A stretch of 53,331 nucleotides of DNA from Candidatus Hermodarchaeota archaeon (GTDB lineage Archaea; Asgardarchaeota; Hermodarchaeia; Hermodarchaeales; Hermodarchaeaceae): positions 1-53,331 of the forward strand of contig JAEOTO010000027.1 in the NCBI GenBank assembly GCA_016839805.1, given 5' to 3'. The notes beneath the pieces were generated by a model, which was not told the DNA's origin, searched no databases, and saw only the letters and a list, made by a program, of their open reading frames with translations. Of the stretch, positions 9,815 to 16,277 are shown in pieces. A program made the translations under genes and the position numbers. Within the stretch, counting starts at the first letter, position 1; the number at the start of each line of letters is the position of its first letter.

Positions 9815-10261
9815 ATGGCAAAACAGAATGATTCACATAGCTTCACAATTTTAGTCGAGCGAATGCATGATTATGAATTCCGGGTCCAATTTGATAAGGA
9901 CCAGTACGCTGAACTGATTATGGATGAGCCACCTCCAGTTGGACACGATAAGGGACCTAATGCCACACGTGTTCTTGCTGCAGCGATTGGGAATTGTCTC
10001 TCAGCGAGTCTGATGTTCTGTTTGCAGCGAAGTAAGTTGGAAGCTGATACGGTACGAGCAGAAGTTTCTCCGAGGGTTGCTCGTAACGAGGAAGGGCGAT
10101 GGCGGGTTGAACACATCGATGTGAAAATCATCATTAATACTAAGGAAGAGGATTCGAAGCGATTTCAACGATGCTTAGATATTTTCGAGAATTATTGCAT
10201 CATAACATCTTCGGTTCGACAAGGAATTCCAGTGGATGTGACAATCCATCAAGAAAAATGA
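9815..10261 (+). CDS. OsmC-like peroxide-reducing family protein
   Basis: A 148-residue OsmC/Ohr-fold protein. The family reduces organic peroxides with two cysteines. Both are present here: one in AAAIGNCLSASLMF (about residue 60) and one in FENYCIITSSV (about residue 128). A polar C-terminal strand IPVDVTIH completes the swapped fold. It stands alone about 130 nt after the acyl-CoA ligase, so shared transcription is possible but not shown. Some family members act as sulfur or thiol carriers rather than peroxidases, so the substrate is uncertain. Confidence 0.85.
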   Translation: MAKQNDSHSFTILVERMHDYEFRVQFDKDQYAELIMDEPPPVGHDKGPNATRVLAAAIGNCLSASLMFCLQRSKLEADTVRAEVSPRVARNEEGRWRVEHIDVKIIINTKEEDSKRFQRCLDIFENYCIITSSVRQGIPVDVTIHQEK

Positions 10262-10391
10262 ATTAACACCGACTTATTCCAAAAATCTAACTAAACATTT
10301 ATCTGGAATCTCACCGACTGTTGAGTAGTGGAAGGGATTAATTCCCTAATCCTAATTAGGATATCAAAGAGTTCATGGAGACAAATTTCTA

Positions 10392-11108
10392 ATGACAAAG
10401 CCACCTCAAGATTCAAAATCAGGCGCTGCACCAAAGGCTGGTCAGGGTAGTATTGAACAGGAACTTAAGCGCATTGTACAATACATCTCCCAATTATATC
10501 AAACTCAGAAGGCTCAGGGTGAACAACTCACGAACCTAGAAAAACGGATTACTGCACTGGATAAGGCTATTGGAAATGTGATGACAGCTACTGGAAAAGC
10601 GGTCACAGATGGTCTCGCACCCGTTGAGGGCCGATTAGCCGAAGTGATTGAAAAAACCGTTCAAACTGCAATCACACAGCAAGTTATTCCCAAAATTCAG
10701 GCTCCAGCCCCCGCTCCAGCCGCTGCCCCAGCTCCAAGTCCAACACCAGCTCCCACACCAGCGCCTCAACCAACACAGACCCCAGCCCCTACTCCTCCAC
10801 CAAGCCCTGCTCCGAGAAAACCCTCTGATGTCCCGGATGCGCGTGTAGCTACGGTAATTGAAGCCCTTGAGACTGTTATTACTGACCTAAAGGGTCGGCA
10901 GCGTGTCCAACGGGAATATTTGAAACCGTTAATTGAACAGGCACGCGACACAGCGATGAATAACCTAAGTAGCCGTGCAAAAGCAGCAAGTGCCTTCAAG
11001 GAATTGATTGCTCTCTTAAAATCCAGTCCATCAGATTTACCTCCCGATACTGTAGCATCAGTTATCGCAAAGCTTGAAGAGCTTGTCATGCATATTCGTA
11101 CCTTATAG
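10392..11108 (+). CDS. Coiled-coil protein with Pro/Ala-rich linker, function unknown
   Basis: I do not recognise the family. The 238-residue protein has three parts. The first is a heptad-patterned helical N-terminal region (about 17-98) with a likely coiled coil around QLTNLEKRITALDKAI. The second is a long Pro/Ala/Thr linker (about 99-142). The third is a helical C-terminal domain (about 148-238) of mixed charged and hydrophobic residues. It has no signal peptide or TM helix, so it is probably cytoplasmic. The layout suggests a scaffold or oligomerising adaptor, but nothing assigns a partner. Confidence 0.7.
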   Translation: MTKPPQDSKSGAAPKAGQGSIEQELKRIVQYISQLYQTQKAQGEQLTNLEKRITALDKAIGNVMTATGKAVTDGLAPVEGRLAEVIEKTVQTAITQQVIPKIQAPAPAPAAAPAPSPTPAPTPAPQPTQTPAPTPPPSPAPRKPSDVPDARVATVIEALETVITDLKGRQRVQREYLKPLIEQARDTAMNNLSSRAKAASAFKELIALLKSSPSDLPPDTVASVIAKLEELVMHIRTL

Positions 11109-11270
11109 AGTAACCAACCCACTCATTTTTTCGTGTGTAAAGTTGCCCTTGATGGTGTTTCTATTTTAGTTAGAGGACCGTTAAGGGATCTAATGGTCAA
11201 TGTCTTTGCGGAGCTATCGTTTAATAACACTTGAGTACTATCCGATAAGATAACTACAGGTGTATCCATC

Positions 11271-12047
11271 ATGACCGAAACTAAGCGGAAACCCATCTCT
11301 TCTAAAGCCATGGAATCACGTGGAAAATCGGCTTCAACGCATCAGATTGTCGAACTAATTCGTATGCGACGAAGTATCCGTCGTATGACGGGTGAACGGC
11401 TTCCTGATGAGGATTTGGAATTGATTTTGGACGCTGCCCGTTATGCACCGTCACCAGAAAACATGCAAATGTGGCGTTACGTCGTGATTAGAGAGGATCA
11501 GGAAATGAAACGACTAATTGCAGATATCAGTCAAGAAGCAGCACGATATGTTTTTGGAAATTTTCCCTACGAGGCAACCCAGGGGCGCATATGGTATGTA
11601 CCCGATGCGAGTCGACCGGGTATCTATGAAGAGATGCGGGATGGATCCCTTTTCCGCTATCCTGAGAAGGCGGATGCTGTTATTGTATGCTGCGCCTCAG
11701 AAACCTGGCATGATAGCCCTGCCATGTATCGGAATGAATTGTGTGGCAGTGTTGTTGTTGCGATGGGGGTAATGAACATGTGGCTTGTAGCCCATTCCAT
11801 GGGATATGCATGCGCTTATCAAGCTGTGCCCTTTGCAGATCACCGTCACGTTGAATATATCTGCGATAAACTTGGTATTCCCCGCACCTGGACACCGATA
11901 GCAGCATTTTGTATTGGAATTCCCGAGAAACCCCGGATGTTAGGTCCATCCCGGTGGCCATTGGAAGGCAGCTTCTATGCGGAACGTTGGGGCTTTCCTT
12001 ATCAACGAATCGCGTTTCGTAACCAAAAAAGTAAGAAGAGGAGATAG
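11271..12047 (+). CDS. Nitroreductase-family flavoprotein
   Basis: A 258-residue FMN-dependent NAD(P)H oxidoreductase of the nitroreductase fold. The N-terminal FMN phosphate-binding arginines are in IRMRRSIRRMTGERL, followed by LILDAARYAPSPENMQMWRY, the classic second motif. The C-terminal part has LGIPRTWTPIAAFCIGIPEK, the FMN-stacking end of the family. It opens a tight run of four genes (gaps of 3 and 15 nt, then a 4-nt overlap) ending at 12979, so they are almost certainly one operon. The natural substrate is unknown; family members reduce quinones, flavins or nitro compounds. Confidence 0.88.
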   Translation: MTETKRKPISSKAMESRGKSASTHQIVELIRMRRSIRRMTGERLPDEDLELILDAARYAPSPENMQMWRYVVIREDQEMKRLIADISQEAARYVFGNFPYEATQGRIWYVPDASRPGIYEEMRDGSLFRYPEKADAVIVCCASETWHDSPAMYRNELCGSVVVAMGVMNMWLVAHSMGYACAYQAVPFADHRHVEYICDKLGIPRTWTPIAAFCIGIPEKPRMLGPSRWPLEGSFYAERWGFPYQRIAFRNQKSKKRR

Positions 12048-12050
12048 TCA

Positions 12051-12314
12051 ATGAAAATAGAATTACCTCCAGAAATTCAGAAAGGCTTAGAAAAAAAAGC
12101 AAAAGATGCAAATATCACTGCAGAAGCTGCAGCGATATTAATCTTAAGCGAATTCATTCGCGTCCACGGAAGTGGGATTTACGTAGGAACTTGGCGTCGG
12201 GGTGACAAAGCAGGTAAGAAGGGAATGCGCTATGTCGTAGATTGGCCCTTTCAACCCGGATTCGTTAAGATACCTGGAAATTATTCTATTGATATGGACA
12301 AGGGGGCAACCTAG
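12051..12314 (+). CDS. Small protein in nitroreductase operon, unknown
   Basis: An 87-residue protein not assigned to a family. The first 40 residues form a basic amphipathic helical segment (LPPEIQKGLEKKAKDANITA, then a helix of mostly Ala/Ile/Leu) that recalls a ribbon-helix-helix or antitoxin-like N-terminus, but the match is weak. The rest is aromatic and basic (YVGTWRRGDKAGKKGMRY, WPFQPGFVKIPGNY) and lacks hydrophobic spans. GAGGAGAT lies just ahead of the ATG, which comes 3 nt after the nitroreductase stop, so translation is likely coupled. Confidence 0.7.
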   Translation: MKIELPPEIQKGLEKKAKDANITAEAAAILILSEFIRVHGSGIYVGTWRRGDKAGKKGMRYVVDWPFQPGFVKIPGNYSIDMDKGAT

Positions 12315-12329
12315 CAAGGAGGTTAAGAG

Positions 12330-12611
12330 ATGCCGCGATACAAGAAAGCGTCAGATGGCCAATGGCCCGGCTATCCTCATTTATATATCAACGATATTGA
12401 AACCTTAACGATTCGGCAAAACAAGTACGTTGCAGAAGCCTTAGTGAATAATCGGAAAGGACGTGTAGTCTTATTATTAGACCATGATACATATCAGAAA
12501 TTTCTGTCAACTGTCCATGATCGTAAAGGTGACATTAGTGAGCGAAATGTCAATGAGGCAGCACTTGAAGCCGTACAAGCCTGGATGAAGAAGAAATCCC
12601 GTTCGAGATGA
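12330..12611 (+). CDS. Small protein in nitroreductase operon, unknown
   Basis: A 93-residue protein of unknown function. A strong AAGGAGG sits 7 nt before the ATG. The N-terminal half looks beta-rich (PHLYINDIETLTIRQNKYV). The last 25 residues form a charged helix, ISERNVNEAALEAVQAW, with a Lys/Arg tail that could bind nucleic acid or a partner. The stop codon overlaps the next start as ATGA, so this gene and the SCP2-like gene are translationally coupled. Confidence 0.72.
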   Translation: MPRYKKASDGQWPGYPHLYINDIETLTIRQNKYVAEALVNNRKGRVVLLLDHDTYQKFLSTVHDRKGDISERNVNEAALEAVQAWMKKKSRSR

Positions 12612-12979
12612 TTGTGATGAGTAATCAGATGGTACAAATGTTTGAAATGCTGATTGACCGCGTAAACAAAACCGCAGAGCATCGCGAGTTTATCCGAGAA
12701 TGGGTTGGTCCTTACCAGGGGAAGGTCCTCCAATTAGAAACTGATCAAGGATCGTTTCATATCCTGTTACACCACAAGGGTACAATGAAATTACGACAGG
12801 GTACCTATCCTTCCCCAGATGTCATCTATAAAGCATCCACAGAAACCCTAATGAACCTCTTTTCAGGGCAAGCATCGTTTCGAGATCTAATGAAACGATG
12901 GGAACTCGTTATCATTGGTGCAGGACATGAATCAGTTCCCCTTGGGCAACTAATGATTCGTGTTTTACAGTCTGATTAG
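12608..12979 (+). CDS. SCP2-like sterol-carrier domain protein
   Basis: A 123-residue protein whose pattern fits the SCP2 lipid-binding fold: a beta sheet (VLQLETDQGSFHILLHHKGT), then PDVIYKASTETLMNLFSGQA and a following helix and strand. Family members bind hydrophobic ligands such as fatty acyl-CoA, or occur as accessory domains. It is the last gene of the nitroreductase operon and starts inside the stop of its neighbour (ATGA); a second in-frame ATG at 12617 is also possible. The operon may act on a lipid-like or hydrophobic substrate, but this is inference. Confidence 0.72.
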   Translation: MIVMSNQMVQMFEMLIDRVNKTAEHREFIREWVGPYQGKVLQLETDQGSFHILLHHKGTMKLRQGTYPSPDVIYKASTETLMNLFSGQASFRDLMKRWELVIIGAGHESVPLGQLMIRVLQSD

Positions 12980-13015
12980 ACTCCTTGTCTCGTAGGCTAG
13001 TTTCTGGTTTAGCAG

Positions 13016-13022
13016 TATAAAG
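13016..13022 (+). promoter_or_regulatory. TATA box upstream of the TPR gene
   Basis: TATAAAG in AGTATAAAGCG, about 65 nt ahead of the TTG start of the TPR gene. This predicts a leader of about 40 nt. Confidence 0.45.
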
Positions 13023-13084
13023 CGTTAAAAGGGAGTTATTGTGAGCATGACCTAGAGCAATAACTTTGCGAATTTGGTGTTCTT

Positions 13085-14128
13085 TTGGTAAAGAAAAAAC
13101 GGAGCGAAACCAAGCTGACCCCAGAAGACTGGTTTAATCTTGGGGTCTCGCTCGGTGAACAAGGCAAGTTAGAAGAAGCCTTGGAGGCATTTTCAACAAC
13201 TGCTGAATTACGTCCTCAAGATGCAGCTGTCTGGTTCAACAGAGGATTAGTTCTAGACGAACTTGGTCGGATTAATGAGGCTTTGGATTGTTATAAGAAA
13301 GCCACCGAACTCAACCCTAACTACATCGAAGCCTGGAACAATCTTGGTGCTATCTACAAAGAATTAAATCGATTAGAAGAAGCATTACATAGCTTCACCC
13401 AGGCCACACAAACCTTCACTCCAAACTATACGGATTATGCAGATGCCTGGTACAATCGAGGAGTTATCCTAGTTGAATTGCGACGGTATGAAGAAGCCCT
13501 TGAGTGCTTCATCCAAACAGTTACTGTTAATCCAGGGGATGCAAAGGCATGGTTCTATCGAGGATCCCTACACGAACAGCTCACTCAACTTGAAGATGCC
13601 CTCATGTGTTACAAACAAGCACTAAAATTTGACCCAGAGTACATCGATGCATGGATCGACATGGGTGAGTTATTGGGACAACTAAACCAAGCGAAAAAAG
13701 CGTTGAAAGCCTTCGAGAAGGCGATTCAACTTGACCAACAGAATGCCCGAGCCTGGTACGATAAAGGCGTTGCGCTTGAAATGCTCGACCGTTCAGCTGA
13801 AGCGGTTGAAGCGTATACGCGTTCAAAAGAGTTAGACCCCCAAAATGAAAATACCTTGTTCAACCTAGCCAATACCCTCGCCAGAAATCTAGGCGAATAT
13901 GCCAAAGCTCTTGAGATGATTGATAAACTGCTGGAATTTGCCCCGAATAATATTGATGGCGTCTATCTACGTGGACGTATATTGGTCGAGCTTCAGCGAA
14001 ATGGGGAAGCTGCTGAATGCTTTGATCGCGTTTTTGAGCTCGATCCGAATTATCCATATCTACAGCGTCGAGATCCTTCAAGTAAATCAGAAGAAACTGC
14101 TAAAAAGAAAAACCCGCACCACAATTAA
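13085..14128 (+). CDS. Tetratricopeptide repeat protein
   Basis: A 347-residue protein made almost entirely of TPRs, about nine 34-residue units with the W-L-G-Y-A-F-A-P signature. Examples are EDWFNLGVSLGEQGKLEEAL, AAVWFNRGLVLDELGRINEA and ARAWYDKGVALEMLDRSAEA. TPR superhelices mediate protein-protein contact, so this is likely a cytoplasmic adaptor. No signal, TM or catalytic domain is attached. The C-terminal 20 residues are Lys-rich. No in-frame ATG exists near the beginning, so the TTG is taken as the start. The partner cannot be deduced; the gene stands alone and converges on the acyl-CoA dehydrogenase. Confidence 0.85.
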   Translation: MVKKKRSETKLTPEDWFNLGVSLGEQGKLEEALEAFSTTAELRPQDAAVWFNRGLVLDELGRINEALDCYKKATELNPNYIEAWNNLGAIYKELNRLEEALHSFTQATQTFTPNYTDYADAWYNRGVILVELRRYEEALECFIQTVTVNPGDAKAWFYRGSLHEQLTQLEDALMCYKQALKFDPEYIDAWIDMGELLGQLNQAKKALKAFEKAIQLDQQNARAWYDKGVALEMLDRSAEAVEAYTRSKELDPQNENTLFNLANTLARNLGEYAKALEMIDKLLEFAPNNIDGVYLRGRILVELQRNGEAAECFDRVFELDPNYPYLQRRDPSSKSEETAKKKNPHHN

Positions 14129-14132
14129 ATTC

Positions 14133-14167
14133 TGATGAATCGAGAATGGTAAGATTATCATTCATCA
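14133..14167. terminator. Inverted repeat after the TPR gene
   Basis: TGATGAAT (14133-14140) and ATTCATCA (14160-14167) form an 8-bp stem with a 19-nt loop directly after the TPR stop codon. This could mark a transcript end between convergent genes. Confidence 0.3.
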
Positions 14168-14374
14168 ATTGAAAAGCTTTTACAACGCACAATTTAATAT
14201 CAAAAAACCAATCGGGTCCTGGATTGAACTTCAAAAGGTGACCTGAATGGAATGGACGAAAAACTAGTGAAACAATTTTCCTCACTAGAACTTTAAGCTA
14301 GTCCCTAGAACACGTTTATGTCCTTTTAGTTGATGTTTTCGAGGAACTTCCGCTTCTGAAAGGTATTCCGTTGT

Positions 14375-15646
14375 TTATTTCTTGGATTTCTCCTTACCCC
14401 AGAAATCTGGCACCTCGCCTTCTCGAGGACCCCAAGGATCCGGGTAGTCATTACCAGAATATTGGAGACGGAATCCAGTATCGAGCTCGGTAACTTGGAC
14501 TTCTTTGAGAATTGCTTGACCAGCGACCCACCGTTGGATTTGGTTGGTCCCTTCGTAGATCTGAGTGAGTTTGGCACCCCGCATCATTTGTTCAGCGGGA
14601 TATTCTTTAGAGTAGCCATACCCACCCATGATTTGTATGCAATCAATGGAATTTTGCATAGCGGCGTCGGTAGCGAAGAATTTGGCACAACTGGATTCCT
14701 TGGTATTGCGTTGACCTTGGTCGACGAGCCAGGCAGAGTAACGGGTAGCCCAACGTGCGTGCATGGCCCGAGCCTCCATTTCAGCAATCATGAAATTGAT
14801 GCCTTGATAAGCCCCAATGGGTTTACCAAATTGCTTGCGATAATTGGCGAAGATGGCAGCTTCGTGAACTGCACGTTGTGCAATGCCAACGCCAAGGGCA
14901 GCAATTGCAGCACGAGTTCGGTCTAGGGTCTGCATAGCGTATTTGAAGCCTTTTCCGACCTCACCGAATAGACAGTCACCGGGGATACGGACATCGTTAT
15001 ATTTGATTTCGGCTTGGAAACTAGCACGTTGACCAAGTTTGTCTTCAAGCATTACGATTTCGACACCGGGCAGTTCTTTGTCAACCATGTGAAGGGCCAT
15101 ACCCTTATACCCTTTAGTGGGATCGACGGTGGTGAAAACAGTGTGATATTTTGCTACGTGACCATTAGTGCTGAAGCATTTACGACCATTAATAATCCAT
15201 TCATCACCATCTTTAGTAGCAGTGGTTTTCACCGCCGCCGCATCAGAACCCGCTTCGCGCTCAGTCAGGGAGAAAGCTGCGAACTGCGGTTTCTTACCAG
15301 TAGCGAAAGGTTTGATGTATTTCTCCATTTGCTCAGGACTAGCAGTAATCAGAAGTGGCGTGAGGGCGAGATTGTTGGCAAGGATGGTAGTGGCGATACC
15401 CCCGTCACCATAACCAATGGCTTCTCCAATGAGGGTTTCTTCGACCATTGAATGTTCATGCCCCCCGAATTTCTTAGGAACATGTGAATTCATGAGACCA
15501 GCATCATAGGCTTTCTGAGCCAACCCCCAAGGAAACTCATTGGCTTCTTCGAGTTCCCGAGCATAGGGAACAATCCATTTTTTCGAGAACTCCATAGCCT
15601 TTTCAAAGAGTTCTTGTTCACGTTTAGACAGGGCAAAATCGACCAT
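14375..15646 (-). CDS. Acyl-CoA dehydrogenase
   Basis: A 423-residue FAD enzyme of the acyl-CoA dehydrogenase superfamily, catalysing alpha,beta-desaturation of an acyl-CoA and passing electrons to ETF. Seen: the N-terminal helical domain, the mid beta-domain segment FAAFSLTEREAGSDAAAVKT, the FAD-contacting ATDAAMQNSIDCIQIMGGYG, and the active-site Glu region LTQIYEGTNQIQRWVAGQAI near the C-terminus. It has a normal family length. With the acyl-CoA ligase upstream it supports beta-oxidation or a related acyl-CoA route. No ETF genes are visible in the window. Its ribosome site lies in a 7-bp hairpin. The chain-length or branched substrate is not determinable. Confidence 0.9.
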   Translation of the reverse strand: MVDFALSKREQELFEKAMEFSKKWIVPYARELEEANEFPWGLAQKAYDAGLMNSHVPKKFGGHEHSMVEETLIGEAIGYGDGGIATTILANNLALTPLLITASPEQMEKYIKPFATGKKPQFAAFSLTEREAGSDAAAVKTTATKDGDEWIINGRKCFSTNGHVAKYHTVFTTVDPTKGYKGMALHMVDKELPGVEIVMLEDKLGQRASFQAEIKYNDVRIPGDCLFGEVGKGFKYAMQTLDRTRAAIAALGVGIAQRAVHEAAIFANYRKQFGKPIGAYQGINFMIAEMEARAMHARWATRYSAWLVDQGQRNTKESSCAKFFATDAAMQNSIDCIQIMGGYGYSKEYPAEQMMRGAKLTQIYEGTNQIQRWVAGQAILKEVQVTELDTGFRLQYSGNDYPDPWGPREGEVPDFWGKEKSKK

Positions 15647-15652
15647 CGTGTA

Positions 15653-15675
15653 TCGCCTCGGAATAAGTGAGGCGA
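15653..15675 (-). promoter_or_regulatory. RBS-masking hairpin of the acyl-CoA dehydrogenase mRNA
   Basis: TCGCCTC (15653-15659) and GAGGCGA (15669-15675) are exact complements with a 9-nt loop. On the minus strand the GAGG that lies 9 nt before the ATG forms one arm, so folding would hide the ribosome site. The same palindrome could instead be a protein operator. An adjacent GACTAGTC palindrome (about 15673-15680) strengthens the operator alternative. Confidence 0.45.
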
Positions 15676-15775
15676 CTAGTCACAAATCCCGCTTAAAAGT
15701 GTGTAGTTCGCTAGACACCGTCTCTCCCGGTATATGTGTTCAGTCATCTATGACTGCGGAATCCAAGTATATACC

Positions 15776-15784
15776 TTTATATTT
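15776..15784 (+). promoter_or_regulatory. TATA box of structured RNA unit 1
   Basis: TTTATATTT on the plus strand lies about 70 nt upstream of the GGCG landmark of the structured RNA. In the second copy of the RNA the distance from the TATA box to the same landmark is also about 70 nt. Confidence 0.5.
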
Positions 15785-15804
15785 CACCAACGGATATACA
15801 TAAC

Positions 15805-15958
15805 TGGACTGGTCCTAGCGTTACTTAGTGTCGAGTGGTCACTGGAGCGGCGAGAAGTGTTGGCACCTCTCCCCCCCTAGAAAACCATTCCCTCTCCGAT
15901 GTTTTCATTATTGTCGAGGTGTCTAATCCGCCAAAGTTCCAGTGATTTAACATTTTTT
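15805..15958 (+). ncRNA. Candidate structured non-coding RNA, copy 1
   Basis: This is a predicted RNA of unknown family. Nested complementary arms surround a C-rich core: TCACTGGA (15839-15846) with TCCAGTGA (15938-15945), GGCG (15849-15852) with CGCC (15929-15932), and GGCACCTC (15862-15869) with GAGGTGTC (15916-15923). The core, about 15872-15897, is C-rich around TAGAAAACCATTCC and is shared base for base (26 nt) with a second copy at the right end of the window. A TATA box sits upstream and a six-T run at 15953-15958 would end the transcript. The 5' end is estimated from the TATA position. No open frame fits. It could also be a MITE-like element, but the promoter and T run favour an RNA gene. 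Confidence 0.6.
15953..15958 (+). terminator. T-run terminator of structured RNA unit 1
   Basis: Six consecutive T's follow 8 nt after the closing stem of the structured RNA, the type of signal at which archaeal RNA polymerase releases. Confidence 0.45.
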
Positions 15959-16026
15959 ATGCCAGGCACTAGGAATGGAATAAGCAGAGAATCTAGAGTT
16001 ATTTGATTTCACGAATCCAACGAATG

Positions 16027-16200
16027 TTATTTTCGAGTTAGAAAGCCCGCTAAAATTAATGTGATAATCCCGATTGCTAGAATGAAATAAGCGGGAACTA
16101 CTCCGAGTAACCAGGGCATCAGTAATAAGACGAAACCTGTGAGTAAGAGAATGACTCCTATGAAAATCAGGATAAGTACTGAGCGTGGCTGTGAGAGCAT
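16027..16200 (-). CDS. 57-residue two-TM membrane protein
   Basis: A small gene missed by a 60-residue cutoff. Translation on the minus strand begins MLSQPRSVLILIFIGVILLL and continues with a second hydrophobic helix (about 33-53) ending in FLTRK. The two helices are joined by a short loop containing MPWLLGVVPAY. A GGAG lies about 11 nt before the ATG. It is 77 nt downstream of the pyrophosphatase gene on the same strand, so it could be co-transcribed with it. An overlapping 89-residue frame in another phase has no protein-like pattern. Function unknown; the size and position would suit a small accessory membrane peptide. Confidence 0.6.
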   Translation of the reverse strand: MLSQPRSVLILIFIGVILLLTGFVLLLMPWLLGVVPAYFILAIGIITLILAGFLTRK

Positions 16201-16277
16201 AAGAGAACAACTCCATTACAGAGAGTCTCTAAATTACATACTAGGTTGATGTCCTATAAGAGGGATTGCATTGGTTT

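Larger units (their letters stand above)
15647..16026. other. Intergenic stretch holding the acd leader and a structured RNA unit
   Basis: This stretch has no protein gene that I can support. From left to right it contains the minus-strand dehydrogenase leader with an RBS hairpin, AT-rich promoter elements (TATATGTG around 15730 and TTTATATTT at 15776-15784), the plus-strand structured RNA unit, and a T run at 15953-15958. Confidence 0.5.

Noticed and set aside
15839..15945. MITE-like interpretation of the 15.8-kb inverted repeat
   Set aside because: The terminal arms TCACTGGA/TCCAGTGA fit a MITE, but no target-site duplication is seen and the promoter spacing plus T run fit an RNA gene better; not fully excluded.
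15947..16216. 89-codon minus-strand frame
   Set aside because: It is a phase-shifted shadow of the 57-residue two-helix protein, which has clear hydrophobic helices.
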